64,000 nt of DNA, taken from NCBI GenBank assembly GCA_000621425.1, contig JHYJ01000013.1, positions 17,724-81,723 on the forward strand, in the 5' to 3' direction. Source of the DNA: Lachnospiraceae bacterium AB2028 (GTDB lineage Bacteria; Bacillota; Clostridia; Lachnospirales; Lachnospiraceae). Below are positions 9,401-18,284 of this stretch, piece after piece. The translations under genes and the position numbers were made by a program. Numbering within the stretch: position 1 is the stretch's first letter; every line of letters begins with the position of its first letter. The notes under the pieces are model-generated. The model saw only the letters and a list, made by a program, of their open reading frames with translations, made no database searches and was not told the origin of the DNA.

Positions 9401-11365
9401 TCCAAGATGGGCAATATGGCAGTCATCAACCGCCAGTACGACCAGATACGGGCCGCAAAGGAAGAGGCCGAATATGCCAACCAGGCTAAGTCCAAATTCC
9501 TGGCACAGATGTCCCATGAGATCAGAACTCCCATAAATGCCGTAATGGGAATGGACGAGATGATACTTAGGGAAAGCAGGGATCCCGACATCAGGGCATA
9601 TGCCCGTGACATATACGATGCCGGCAATGTGCTGCTTTCGCTTATTAACGATATTCTTGATACCACAAAGATAGAGTCAGGCAAGATGGAGATCGTTCCT
9701 GTTGAGTACGGAATGAAAAAGCTGATCCAGGATCTTGTGAACCTGACATCCCAGCGTGCCCAGGCCAAGGACATAAAGCTTGAGCTGGAGATAGATCCCG
9801 ACCTGCCTAAAGTCCTGTACGGTGACGATGTGCGCATCAGGCAGGTAATAACCAATATCCTTACGAATGCCGTGAAATATACTATGACCGGCACGGTGTG
9901 GTTCAGGATAAAGGGTGCAAGGAGCGGGGAGAAGATACGCCTGCATGTGGAGGTGGAAGACACCGGCATAGGCATAAAGGAAGAAGACCTGCCGAAACTC
10001 TTTGAGGAATACCGCAGGATAGAAGAGGGCAGGAACCGCAGCATCGAAGGCACTGGCCTTGGAATGACCATAACCGTGAAGCTCCTTAAGCTTATGGGAA
10101 GCAGGCTGGAAGTAAGCAGCATATACGGAAAGGGCTCGAAATTCTATTTTGACCTGGACCAGAAAGTTATAGACAGTACGCCCATAGGCTATATCGGAAC
10201 CAAGAGCCGGACAGAAGAAGTATATGCGGCAAGCTACGAGCCTTTTACCGCTGAAGAGGCCAAGGTACTTGTGGTGGATGACAATTCCATGAACCGCAAG
10301 GTATTCAGGAACCTGTTAAAGCCTACAAGAGTAAGGGTTAGCGAGGCTGCCAGCGGTCCGGAATCCTTAGTAATGGTAGAGAACGAACACTACGATGTGA
10401 TATTTATGGACCACATGATGCCGGAGATGGATGGCGTGGAGACCATGCAGCGCATGAGGAAAATGGAATGCTGCAATGGCATACCTATTTATGTTCTCAC
10501 TGCGAATGTTATGTCCGGCGCAAAAGAGTCCTATATGTCAATGGGTTTTGACGGATTTATTTCTAAGCCTATAATTGCAGGCAATCTTGAGGATACGCTC
10601 CGGGCGGCCCTTCCTGCCGAATATGTTCATCCTTTGTCTGATGAGGAAAAGGAAGCGCTTAGGGCTGACAGTCGTACAGCGGGAAATCCCCTACCGGAAG
10701 ACCTGCCGGATGTGGAAGGCCTTGACTGGAATTACGCATGGCTCCATCTTCCTGAAAGGGATATGCTGCGCGGAAGCGTTGAATCCTTCTACGAAGTGAT
10801 CAATGCCCAGGCTGACAGGCTGCAGGAGCTTTATGTGGATCTTGTGACTCATGCAGGAAACATGAATGCCGCGACATTAAAAGGTGACGGCGAGAACAGC
10901 AATGGCAGTGCAGACGATCCCGTAGCCGTATACAGGATACAGGTTCACAGCATGAAGAGTTCGGCTGCAACCATAGGCATAGTGCCCCTTGCGGGAATGG
11001 CAAATGTCCTTGAGTCAGCAGCCCGGAATAACGATATAGAGATTATCAGGGCCCTGCACGGACCATTCATAAAGGAGTGGAAATCCTATGAAGAAAAGAT
11101 GCGCGGTGCTTTCGGACTGGGACTTAAAGCAAAGACAGAAGCCGTAAAGGAAGATGTGGAAGTGCTGAAAGCCATGCTAGACTTACTGGAGCCCAAGATC
11201 AGCGAACTGGATGTGGACGGTGCTGATGAGATAATGGAAAAGATGAAGAAGTGCAGTTTTGCTCCGGAAGTAGACGAACTAATACCGAAGCTTGGAGCGG
11301 CGGTTATGGATCTCAATGAGGAACTGGCAGTCAATATCATAAACGAAATGCGTGGGTTGTTATAA
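6428..11365 (+). CDS. Hybrid sensor histidine kinase: membrane module, beta-propeller, HisKA, receiver and Hpt
   Basis: About 1,645 residues. Order: N-terminal hydrophobic module of about six membrane segments (residues ~15-195) with an LPLFLDSIGTFL...GPVGG pattern like ECF-transporter S components; another membrane segment near residue 215; two-component regulator propeller repeats (GDGYIWAGAYSG, GRLWIGTNDSG, GNVWFSSSKQG; ~235-850); a Y_Y_Y-like beta domain; a membrane segment near 970; HisKA with His1030 in MSHEIRTP; HATPase; a receiver with Asp1328 in FMDHMMPEMDG; and an Hpt domain with His1507 in HSMKSSAATIG. A full internal phosphorelay is therefore present. I chose the ATG at 6428 because the longer start at 6365 would lie upstream of a TATAAT at 6388-6393; neither start has a good Shine-Dalgarno site. 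The ligand is unknown. It heads an operon with a response regulator and an HD-GYP protein. Confidence 0.9.
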   Translation: MADILEKFNFKLNKRSVAMIVLGVIINIMGRSIALYYHLPLFLDSIGTFLVAIVLGPVGGAISGTIMNFIVAAWPSWEWSYCLVSIAGAIVVGLILYKRERMDSFTIVGCSVLTGIVMTVVSTPLNLLIRDGMTGNDWGDAMVELLEQYISLKSLCCIAGELIVNIPDKIIILIFLSFGIVMFRKAGITMIPEKDGEKKEKSSSNKIPMIIVAIAVPLIALSFSKPVLASVEDFVSDYATTVYGVYEGLSSAEINTVTQTGDGYIWAGAYSGLYRYNGTNFEQMDLDPRISNAIVLRTDKKGRLWIGTNDSGVACYDTYRDTIRFFTSEDGLPSDSIREICEDGQGNIYVATASYICRIDALSGSQTAGDTEVDAEVIENNADVNITVYDSLTDITSVYSMVCLEDGSICGVTATGTLFLMRDGEIVYSLESKTDGQPYTCVAYRGEGHYLVGTAGDTMEFLHLEDGGFVKTKTIKTDMSGFNRMYYSERYGGYFVTAISGLCFVSASGVVQDLSMEGFNTSVEDLLIDKQGNVWFSSSKQGILKLSKNPFSDLYKRIGQPAQVVNAIIIDGDYAYIGTDNGAVKVDLKNNIRISDEILEDLGEVRIRDIMQDSKGNLWFCTYGEEGLVRIDPNGNKKSFTEETDSSVLGSRFRLAKELSDGRIFAVSTSGINFIDGDKVVLTIGADDGMAVPKALSVVEAVDGTLWVGTDGDGVYTIVDDKVKGHWGRDEGLLSGVVMKMVACRGGRLYVTSNGLYYHSDKGITKLDNFPYNNVYDAYITEDGTAYITSSAGLYVTREDDLLKNDEDYTYALLNSKRGLTTTFTANSFNCVEGDRMLFCCTDGVQILNTDAYRNFDEHYQIVIKEMSKEGVPINIENGVYNIPAGAGSVMITPGILNYTVSDPLVKVTLVGVDTEGRIMRQSAMESIYYPSLAPGDYKLSVQVMDDAGVKPEKEMDFIIHKDARLYEQPYYKTYIVVVITIMIAFIVWLMSKMGNMAVINRQYDQIRAAKEEAEYANQAKSKFLAQMSHEIRTPINAVMGMDEMILRESRDPDIRAYARDIYDAGNVLLSLINDILDTTKIESGKMEIVPVEYGMKKLIQDLVNLTSQRAQAKDIKLELEIDPDLPKVLYGDDVRIRQVITNILTNAVKYTMTGTVWFRIKGARSGEKIRLHVEVEDTGIGIKEEDLPKLFEEYRRIEEGRNRSIEGTGLGMTITVKLLKLMGSRLEVSSIYGKGSKFYFDLDQKVIDSTPIGYIGTKSRTEEVYAASYEPFTAEEAKVLVVDDNSMNRKVFRNLLKPTRVRVSEAASGPESLVMVENEHYDVIFMDHMMPEMDGVETMQRMRKMECCNGIPIYVLTANVMSGAKESYMSMGFDGFISKPIIAGNLEDTLRAALPAEYVHPLSDEEKEALRADSRTAGNPLPEDLPDVEGLDWNYAWLHLPERDMLRGSVESFYEVINAQADRLQELYVDLVTHAGNMNAATLKGDGENSNGSADDPVAVYRIQVHSMKSSAATIGIVPLAGMANVLESAARNNDIEIIRALHGPFIKEWKSYEEKMRGAFGLGLKAKTEAVKEDVEVLKAMLDLLEPKISELDVDGADEIMEKMKKCSFAPEVDELIPKLGAAVMDLNEELAVNIINEMRGLL

Positions 11366-11396
11366 AGTTTGAAAGAAAATCTCAAACGGAGGAAGT

Positions 11397-12161
11397 ATGA
11401 AGAAACTTTTGATCATCGGAAAAATGAATGATGTCATGAAGAACCTTGCGGAGTATATGCAGAAATACTTCCGGGTCCAGCTGTGCATGGAAAACACCCA
11501 GCATGCATCCGCAATAATGAAAGTCGTGGAGCCCGACCTGGTGATCATACTTCTTGTGGGCGTTTATGAGATAGACATGAATATCTTTGATGCGCTGGCG
11601 AAGGATTTCTCCGGTGTGCCGGTTATCACCATAGGAACCCAGAGGGAGTATGACAGTTTTTCTGCCCACCTGAAGGGCGTAAACTGTGAAAACATCATAA
11701 GGCCTGTTAACAATACGGATATACTGCAGGCTGTCTGCAGGAAGCTGGGCATGAGCGAAGACGGAATGCTTTCTGACCGGGATAAAGATAAGCGCAAGCA
11801 TATACTCCTTGTGGATGATGACCCTGCGTCACTGCGCAGCATCAAGTCCATGCTTGATGACAAATACCGCATATCGCTTGCTAATTCCGGCACAAAGGCG
11901 ATGGTATCCATAGGAAAGGACAGGCCGGATCTGATACTTTTAGACTACGAGATGCCGGTGTGCGACGGCAGGCAGACCCTCATTATGATAAGGGAGGATG
12001 ATGACCTTAAGGATATACCTGTTATTTTCCTTACAGGTGTCAATGACAGGAAGAATATCGAAGCGGTGCTTATGCTAAAGCCTGCAGGCTATATATTAAA
12101 ACCGCCGGTACCGGAGAGGCTTAAGTCTTCTATTGAGAAGGCTCTTTCGGAAAATAATTGA
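11397..12161 (+). CDS. Response regulator with C-terminal receiver domain
   Basis: 254 residues. The C-terminal half is a canonical receiver: LLVDDDP acidic pocket, phospho-acceptor Asp183 in LILLDYEMP, Thr in FLTG and Lys in YILKPP. The first ~115 residues look like a degenerate second receiver (LVIILLVG in the place of the Asp strand), without the phosphorylation site. There is no DNA-binding output domain, so it probably works through protein contacts or as a phosphate relay. GGAGG at 11388 precedes the ATG. It lies 31 bases after the hybrid kinase, whose Hpt domain is its likely phosphodonor, and before an HD-GYP gene it may control. Confidence 0.88.
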   Translation: MKKLLIIGKMNDVMKNLAEYMQKYFRVQLCMENTQHASAIMKVVEPDLVIILLVGVYEIDMNIFDALAKDFSGVPVITIGTQREYDSFSAHLKGVNCENIIRPVNNTDILQAVCRKLGMSEDGMLSDRDKDKRKHILLVDDDPASLRSIKSMLDDKYRISLANSGTKAMVSIGKDRPDLILLDYEMPVCDGRQTLIMIREDDDLKDIPVIFLTGVNDRKNIEAVLMLKPAGYILKPPVPERLKSSIEKALSENN

Positions 12162-12180
12162 TATCATCCTGCATGATATC
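12160..12180 (+). other. Perfect inverted repeat just before the HD-GYP ribosome binding site
   Basis: GATATCAT, five bases, ATGATATC: an 8-bp perfect stem placed directly before AGGAGG (12181-12186). It overlaps the stop codon region of the response regulator gene. It could tune translation of the HD-GYP gene or be a protein-binding site. Confidence 0.4.
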
Positions 12181-12197
12181 AGGAGGCATAAACGGAA

Positions 12198-14378
12198 ATG
12201 GATAAAGAAAAAAATAAATCAGTCAGCATTAAAAAAATAAATTATATGAAGAACATGCACAGATGGCAGCTGGTACTGCCTGCAGTTCTGTGCGTGATCG
12301 GAATAATGCTAAACCTTGGCGGAAAGATGACAGCCACATATATGGGACTGCCTTTCTATTTAGAGAGTGCGGGAACCATACTGGCATCAGCGCTGGGCGG
12401 CTATATTCCCGGCATACTGGCAGCGCTTATCACTAACCAGATAATTATTCTTACTAATCCTGACTATATTTATTTTGCGCCCATATCCGTGATCATCGCG
12501 ATCATAACGGCTCTGGCATATTCCAAGGGTTATCTGTCAAAATTCAGGCATCTTGTGATGTATACCCTGCTTATATCTGCTGTTTCGCTGGGAATCGGTG
12601 CAACTACCGAATGGGTACTGAACGGTGCTGTGGCTGATGTGAGAAGGGCAGGATTTATAGACTTCTTTACCGCAAGGGGAATGGATGAGTTTTTCTCATG
12701 GTTTACCGTTGAAGTGCTGGCAGAATTTGCCGACAAGATAATCTCTGTATGCTTTGTCCGGCTGATACTGTTCCTGATTCCGAGGAATCTCTGGTCTAAG
12801 TTTGAGATGACCTTGTGGATGCAGGATCCTGAGGCAGTCAAGAAAGAAGACAGCGGTGAACAGGCAAACGGAACAAGGCACGGCCTGTCTGTTAAAGCTA
12901 AGCTGGTTACCTGCCTGATACTGATATCCGTTACGATAGCTACCTGCGGCATCAGCATCTGCCTGATGCTCTTCAGGGACTATTCAGTGCAGCAGCATAC
13001 ATACCTTGCTGAAGGTGTTGCGGCCCTGGCAGCGTCCGTGGTAGACGGAGACCGGGTAGATGATTATCTGAACAATGGAGAAGATACAGAGGGATATAGG
13101 GAGACGGAAAAGCTTCTGGAAGATATTCAGAAGAATACTGCAGATGTTGAGTATGTATATGTATATAAGATAAAGACTGACGGCTGCCATGTGGTATTTG
13201 ATACGGATCCCAGCTATGATATGCGCGGCAAGGTAGGCACAGTCATTCCTTTTGATGAATCCTTTATGACAGTGGTTCCGGATCTTTTAAGCGGCAAGCG
13301 TATTGAACCGCGGATATCTAATGATACATACGGATGGCTGCTTAGCGCTTATGAGCCTATATATGATTCAAGCGGAGAGTGCGTGTGCTATGCGGCTGCG
13401 GACATTACTATGAAAGGACTGGCAGGTTACGAGAAGGATTTCCTTTACAAGCAGATCTGTCTTTTCATAGGATTCTTTGCGCTGATAGTTGCTGTTACAC
13501 TATGGATAGCACAGTACTTCCTGCTGCTTCCGCTTAATACAATGGCCCGTGTAGCATCGGGATTCGGCTATGATGATGAATACGCAAGGCGTGAAAACAT
13601 ACAGAAGATTACCCAGCTTGACATTGGTACCGGTGATGAGGTTGAGAACCTGTACCGTGCCCTTATTAAAACCACCGAAGAAAGTACCAGATTCTTTGAA
13701 GAGAACAAGCAGAACAATGAAAAGATTTCCGCACTGCAGAGCGGACTGGTGCTTGTGCTTGCGGACATGGTGGAAAACAGGGACGGATCTACCGGTGACC
13801 ATGTAAGAAAGACTGCAGCCTATGTGGGAGTAACTGCAAGGAAGATGAAGGAGCTTGGCTACTACAAGGATCAGCTCAGCGAACAGTTCATAGATGATAT
13901 TGTCCGTTCAGCGCCGCTCCATGATATAGGAAAGATTGCCATACCTGATGCAGTGTTAAATAAGCCGGGTAAGCTTAATGATGAAGAGTTTGAGATAATG
14001 AAGACCCATGCTGCGAAAGGGCGGCTGGTAATAGAACAGGTTATAGCTTCCATGCCGGATGCGGACTATCTGGAAGAGGCTAAGAATGTAGCCGGTTATC
14101 ACCACGAGAAGTGGAACGGAAAAGGATATCCGGAAGGGCTGGCGGGAGAGGACATACCTCTTGCAGCCAGGATAATGGCTGTTGCGGATGTTTTCGACGC
14201 GCTGGTATCAAAGAGGTGCTACAAGGATGCTTTCGCATACGATACGGCACTGGACATCTTGAAGAAGGATGCCGGCAGCCACTTTGATCCGCTGGTTGTG
14301 GATGCCTTCATCAAATCAAAGGAAGAGGTACTGGCAATAGCGGAGATGTTTAAGGAGAATGATGGGAAGGTAGTGTAG
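12198..14378 (+). CDS. Membrane-bound HD-GYP protein (predicted c-di-GMP phosphodiesterase)
   Basis: 726 residues. The N-terminal ~200 residues are a multi-pass membrane module with LPFYLESAGTIL...GGYIPG, resembling the module in the upstream kinase and ECF S components. A membrane segment near residue 240 leads to an extracellular sensor region (~265-415), then a membrane segment near 430, a short HAMP-like linker and an HD-GYP domain. The catalytic His575-Asp576 in HDIGK and Gly643-Tyr644-Pro645 are intact, which in this family indicates hydrolysis of cyclic di-GMP. AGGAGG lies 11 bases before the ATG. It is the last gene of the signalling operon and is closed by a strong terminator. No GGDEF gene is in the window. 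Confidence 0.9.
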   Translation: MDKEKNKSVSIKKINYMKNMHRWQLVLPAVLCVIGIMLNLGGKMTATYMGLPFYLESAGTILASALGGYIPGILAALITNQIIILTNPDYIYFAPISVIIAIITALAYSKGYLSKFRHLVMYTLLISAVSLGIGATTEWVLNGAVADVRRAGFIDFFTARGMDEFFSWFTVEVLAEFADKIISVCFVRLILFLIPRNLWSKFEMTLWMQDPEAVKKEDSGEQANGTRHGLSVKAKLVTCLILISVTIATCGISICLMLFRDYSVQQHTYLAEGVAALAASVVDGDRVDDYLNNGEDTEGYRETEKLLEDIQKNTADVEYVYVYKIKTDGCHVVFDTDPSYDMRGKVGTVIPFDESFMTVVPDLLSGKRIEPRISNDTYGWLLSAYEPIYDSSGECVCYAAADITMKGLAGYEKDFLYKQICLFIGFFALIVAVTLWIAQYFLLLPLNTMARVASGFGYDDEYARRENIQKITQLDIGTGDEVENLYRALIKTTEESTRFFEENKQNNEKISALQSGLVLVLADMVENRDGSTGDHVRKTAAYVGVTARKMKELGYYKDQLSEQFIDDIVRSAPLHDIGKIAIPDAVLNKPGKLNDEEFEIMKTHAAKGRLVIEQVIASMPDADYLEEAKNVAGYHHEKWNGKGYPEGLAGEDIPLAARIMAVADVFDALVSKRCYKDAFAYDTALDILKKDAGSHFDPLVVDAFIKSKEEVLAIAEMFKENDGKVV

Positions 14379-14387
14379 ACACTATAG

Positions 14388-14422
14388 ACGGCTTATCAGA
14401 TAAATCTGATAAGCCGTTTTTT
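14388..14422 (+). terminator. Intrinsic terminator of the signalling operon
   Basis: A perfect 13-bp stem (ACGGCTTATCAGA with TCTGATAAGCCGT), loop TAAA, followed by six T. It ends the kinase/regulator/HD-GYP operon. Confidence 0.95.
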
Positions 14423-14498
14423 ATTTGTATATGTTCAGTACCGATAGCTAAGTGAAAACTGTAATTATGAACAATGTGTGTTTTTTATGTAAATCGTA

Positions 14499-14526
14499 TT
14501 GAAAACAGAATTCAAGTGCTTATAAT
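14499..14526 (+). promoter_or_regulatory. Predicted sigma-A promoter for the MacAB-type operon
   Basis: TTGAAA at 14499-14504 and a perfect TATAAT at 14521-14526, 16 bases apart, in the gap between the terminator and the adaptor gene. The expected start site is near 14533, giving a leader of about 60 bases. Confidence 0.7.
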
Positions 14527-14592
14527 AGGAAAATGTATTCAATTGCCATAAATTAAGGAATAAAAATATTTTTGAAGTATGAGAGGGAGAGT

Positions 14593-16101
14593 ATGAAAAA
14601 GAAAAAGAAATTTAAGATCAGATGGATTGTGATCCCGGTAGTTATCATAGTGATTATTATTCTTATTGTGGCCGCTATGGCTGGTGCATCTAAGAAAATG
14701 ATGGCTACTGAGGTGGTTACCAATAGGGATATTATGACATATCATAGTTTTACCGGTGTGGTTAAGCCTGTTGATGAAGAGGAGCTGATGCCTGCTGATA
14801 AGGATATGAAGATCCTCAGCATAGAGGTTGAAGAAGGCGACATGGTAAAACCCGGCGATGTCATCATGTATCTGGACCGCAAGTCCATAGAGGACCAGAT
14901 AGCTGAGCTTGAGACTTCCATGTCAGTGAATGCGGCAGGTTCTGCACTTAAAATACAGCAGGCAAGGACCGATTATACAAATTACAAAAAGGATCTTGAA
15001 GAAGGACTCAACCCGGAGATAATCTCTGCAGAGCAGTCAATGAAAAAAGCAGAGTTAGCCATGAACAGTGCCGTAAGAAATTATGAAGACACGGTCAGCA
15101 TGAATTCTGCCGGTATAAACCAGACTCTTTTAAAGGCAAAGTCCAGTGTGGACAGTGCATATCTCAGCGTGCGCAAAGCACAGGAAAACCTTAACCTGGC
15201 TGATTACAATAAGCGTCATAACAATAATACGGCTACACAGACAGAATACGAGCTGGCTGAAAAAAACCTTGAGGCTGAATGGATAAACTATAATAATGCT
15301 GTGGCAGCTTCTAAGGCAGTGGCTATCACAGAGGAAACAAATCTGGTTAACCTTTACGAAGATATGGTAGCTGCTCAGAGCACATACCTTGCATCTGTTG
15401 ATTCTTATAATGCAACAGTAAGGGCTACGGAAGAGAAGCTTGAAAACTACAGGCTTCAGTATCAGGTAGCGCTTCAGGGAGCTGACACTTCAGTTGATGA
15501 CCTTAAGCTTGCAAGGCTTTATGAAAAGCTTGATGACTGCACCATAAGGGCTTCCATAAGCGGTGAGGTTACAAGCATCCCGGTTGAGGAAGGCGCTATG
15601 ACAGAAGCAAGCAAGTCAGTTGCTACCATTACCAATTTTTCCAAATTAAAGATAGACATCAAGATCAATGAGTATGACATAAAGGGCGCATCCGTAGGTG
15701 AAGATGTTACCGTTATACTGAATGCAGTAGGAACAGAGTATGACGGAAAGATCACAAAGATCAGCCGTAATGCAAAATCGGAGAACGGTGTTTCATACTT
15801 TGAATCCGAAGTTGAGTTTGAAGGAGATGCGGATGTGCGAAGCGGCATGAGCGTGGAAGTACACCTGATTACCAATGACCTTCATGATGTTCCCACACTT
15901 CCCAATGATGTGATACAGCTCCGTGATGACGGAACAGCATATGTACTTGTATACACCGAGGATCACAAGACCACAGAAGAGCGTGATATCGAATGTGGCG
16001 TAACAGACGGTATGTATACGGAAATCACATCTGGACTTAAGACAGGGGATGAGATTGTGTATATCCCCCTGATGACAGGTGATGTGGAAGTGATGATGTA
16101 A
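14593..16101 (+). CDS. MacA/HlyD-type membrane fusion (adaptor) protein of an ABC exporter
   Basis: About 502 residues. A Lys-rich start and one membrane segment (residues ~10-33) anchor it. Then come a lipoyl-like half (ILSIEVEEGDMVKPGDVI), a long coiled-coil hairpin rich in Ala/Glu/Lys (~110-310), the second lipoyl half (IRASISGEVTSIPVEEG) and beta-barrel domains. This is the layout of adaptors that couple MacB-type ABC transporters to export. The ATG at 14593 is preferred over 14572 because GAGGGAGAG stands directly before it. The permease and ATPase follow. The substrate (peptide, antibiotic or lipid) cannot be told. Confidence 0.88.
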   Translation: MKKKKKFKIRWIVIPVVIIVIIILIVAAMAGASKKMMATEVVTNRDIMTYHSFTGVVKPVDEEELMPADKDMKILSIEVEEGDMVKPGDVIMYLDRKSIEDQIAELETSMSVNAAGSALKIQQARTDYTNYKKDLEEGLNPEIISAEQSMKKAELAMNSAVRNYEDTVSMNSAGINQTLLKAKSSVDSAYLSVRKAQENLNLADYNKRHNNNTATQTEYELAEKNLEAEWINYNNAVAASKAVAITEETNLVNLYEDMVAAQSTYLASVDSYNATVRATEEKLENYRLQYQVALQGADTSVDDLKLARLYEKLDDCTIRASISGEVTSIPVEEGAMTEASKSVATITNFSKLKIDIKINEYDIKGASVGEDVTVILNAVGTEYDGKITKISRNAKSENGVSYFESEVEFEGDADVRSGMSVEVHLITNDLHDVPTLPNDVIQLRDDGTAYVLVYTEDHKTTEERDIECGVTDGMYTEITSGLKTGDEIVYIPLMTGDVEVMM

Positions 16102-16152
16102 TACGGAGCGGCGGGGCAATCCTGCTGTAAGCGTGAAGGTGTAGGGATAAAT

Positions 16153-17355
16153 ATGATTGGATTTTCAGTAATACGGCAGAGCATAAAAATGGCTTTGCAG
16201 AATATAAAAGCAAATAAGATGAGATCCTTTCTGACCATGTTAGGTATTGTCATCGGTGTTGCGGCAGTTATTGCCCTGATGACAATAGTGCAGATGGTAT
16301 CGGAAAGCGTAATGGGACAGATGTCAGGCCTTGGTGCAGGTACGCTTACCATTGCTACTATGCAGTCCCCCATGAAGGAGGGATTGTCGGAAAAGGATAT
16401 AAAGATCCTTGATGAAATTGAAGGAGTAGATGGCGTGTCGCCTACTCTTTCATTTACATCAACTTCAGTTTACAATGGCGAGGTTTATGACAAGACGGAT
16501 GTCCAGGGAAAAACGGATCTTTATTTTAAGCATAATGAGGATATCATGGGCGGCGGCAGAGGTCTCAATGAAATGGATATGTCCGGAGATGTCTATGTAT
16601 GCGTAGTGGATCCCCAGTATGTAAAAACAGTCCTGTTAGGCAAACAGGTAATAGGCAACAAGATTCTTATAGGCGGATATGAATATACCATAGTGGGCGT
16701 GAGGAAAACGGATGAGAGTATTTCCAGCTACATGTCCGATAACAGCACCCATCACGGTACTGTGATCATTCCTTACAAGAATGCGCTCTCCATGTCCGGT
16801 AAGGGTTTTGTGGATAATGCGGAAGTATATATTGAAGAAGGTCACAGTGTAAATGATGTGGAAAAAGCCTTAAGGCAGGGCCTGAAAAACATATACAACG
16901 GAAGCGAGGATTTCTTCTATATCATAAATATGGAATCCCTTATGACCATGATGGCATCTGTTCAGGGAATGATGGGAACGCTGCTCGGCGGTATAGCATC
17001 AATTTCGCTGGTAGTTGGCGGTATAGGCATAATGAATATGATGCTTACCACAGTGACGGAGAGAACCAAAGAGATCGGTCTTCGTAAAGCTTTGGGTGCG
17101 GAGCCCTTCAGGATACAGGCTCAGTTCCTTATCGAGTCTGTAGTGCTTTCCGTGTGCGGCGGAATAATAGGCATTATTCTCGGACTGCTTATAGCTTTAA
17201 TAGCGGCAAAGCTTCTGCAGACTGATTTTTCGCTTTCAATGACCGCCATACTTTTGGGATTCGGATTTTCCGGCGGCGTTGGCGTCATATTCGGATGGAT
17301 GCCGGCAAAGCGTGCCAGTGAGCTTAATCCTATTGATGCCCTGAGGGCAGACTGA
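16153..17355 (+). CDS. MacB-type ABC transporter permease (FtsX family)
   Basis: 400 residues. One N-terminal membrane segment (MRSFLTMLGIVIGVAAVIAL), a large extracellular MacB periplasmic-core-like domain (~45-265), then three C-terminal membrane segments with the FtsX signature region ERTKEIGLRKALGA. Its length and layout fit split MacB systems of Firmicutes, where the ATPase is a separate protein. It lies between the adaptor and the ATPase genes. GTAGGGATAAAT before the ATG is a modest ribosome binding site. Confidence 0.9.
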   Translation: MIGFSVIRQSIKMALQNIKANKMRSFLTMLGIVIGVAAVIALMTIVQMVSESVMGQMSGLGAGTLTIATMQSPMKEGLSEKDIKILDEIEGVDGVSPTLSFTSTSVYNGEVYDKTDVQGKTDLYFKHNEDIMGGGRGLNEMDMSGDVYVCVVDPQYVKTVLLGKQVIGNKILIGGYEYTIVGVRKTDESISSYMSDNSTHHGTVIIPYKNALSMSGKGFVDNAEVYIEEGHSVNDVEKALRQGLKNIYNGSEDFFYIINMESLMTMMASVQGMMGTLLGGIASISLVVGGIGIMNMMLTTVTERTKEIGLRKALGAEPFRIQAQFLIESVVLSVCGGIIGIILGLLIALIAAKLLQTDFSLSMTAILLGFGFSGGVGVIFGWMPAKRASELNPIDALRAD

Positions 17356-17400
17356 TTTTGCAGGGATCACATCCGTGGTTTCTGTTCGTGGAGATAAAAT

Positions 17401-18099
17401 ATGGAAAACTCAGAAATAATATTAAGCATGAAGAATATAGTCAAGGAATATGAGATGGGTGAGGAAGTTTTCCGCGCCCTGGATGATGTATCCCTTGAGG
17501 TGCGGAAGGGTGAGTTCCTTGCTGTTCTCGGTCCCTCCGGTTCCGGTAAGTCAACGCTTATGAATATCATAGGCTGTCTGGATACGCCTACATCAGGTGA
17601 ATATATACTGAATGGCGAGCATGTGGCAGATCTGGATGAAAGGCAGCTTGCCCACATCAGGAATAAGGAGATAGGCTTTATCTTCCAGTCCTTCCATCTC
17701 CTGCAGAGGCAGACGGCCCAGGAGAATGTGGAGCTTGCGCTTATCTACGCCAATCAGGACGGCAAGAAAATGCATAAGAGGTCAGAGGAGCTGCTTACCA
17801 AGGTAGGCCTTGAGGACAAGATAAAGAGCCTTCCGAACCAGCTGTCCGGCGGCCAGCAGCAGAGAGTGGCCATAGCCCGTGCGATTGCCAATAACCCTAC
17901 CATACTACTTGCGGATGAACCTACCGGTGCCCTGGACCAGAAGACCGGCGCCCAGGTTATGCAGCTTTTCCATGAGCTGAATGAAGAGGGCCGTACCATA
18001 ATAATGATCACCCATGATTCAAAGATAGCTTCCCATGCGGGCCGTATAGTTAAGATCCTTGACGGACGCATAAGTGAAGGCGAGCTTGAGGATGCGTAA
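17401..18099 (+). CDS. MacB/LolD-type ABC transporter ATPase
   Basis: 232 residues, the usual length for the family. Walker A GPSGSGKST (about residues 41-49), Q-loop FIFQSFHLL, signature LSGGQQQR, Walker B ILLADEPTGALD and switch His in MITHDSK are all intact. It powers the FtsX-type permease encoded upstream. The start at 17401 has only a weak ribosome binding site (GTGGAGATAAAAT), which may mean some translational coupling to the permease gene. No drug or peptide specificity can be inferred. Confidence 0.92.
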   Translation: MENSEIILSMKNIVKEYEMGEEVFRALDDVSLEVRKGEFLAVLGPSGSGKSTLMNIIGCLDTPTSGEYILNGEHVADLDERQLAHIRNKEIGFIFQSFHLLQRQTAQENVELALIYANQDGKKMHKRSEELLTKVGLEDKIKSLPNQLSGGQQQRVAIARAIANNPTILLADEPTGALDQKTGAQVMQLFHELNEEGRTIIMITHDSKIASHAGRIVKILDGRISEGELEDA

Positions 18100-18201
18100 G
18101 GCACTGCGGCAGCTTTTACCGTTTATGCATCAATATCAACCGTTTACTCTTTCTCTATAGAATTTTCCAGTTGTCCTTGTATAAAATAAGCATAACTCGT
18201 A

Positions 18202-18240
18202 AACCCGGTACAGATAAGTATCGGGTTAGGGTTTGTTTTT
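18202..18240 (+). terminator. Possible weak terminator after the ABC exporter genes
   Basis: AACCCG pairs with CGGGTT across a 14-base loop, and is followed by AGGGTTTGTTTTT. The stem is short, so this is a weak candidate. It lies between the ATPase gene and the secreted-protein gene. Confidence 0.4.
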
Positions 18241-18284
18241 GGCAGTTCCATAAGATTCAGATAATTGTGGTATGGAGGATTGTT

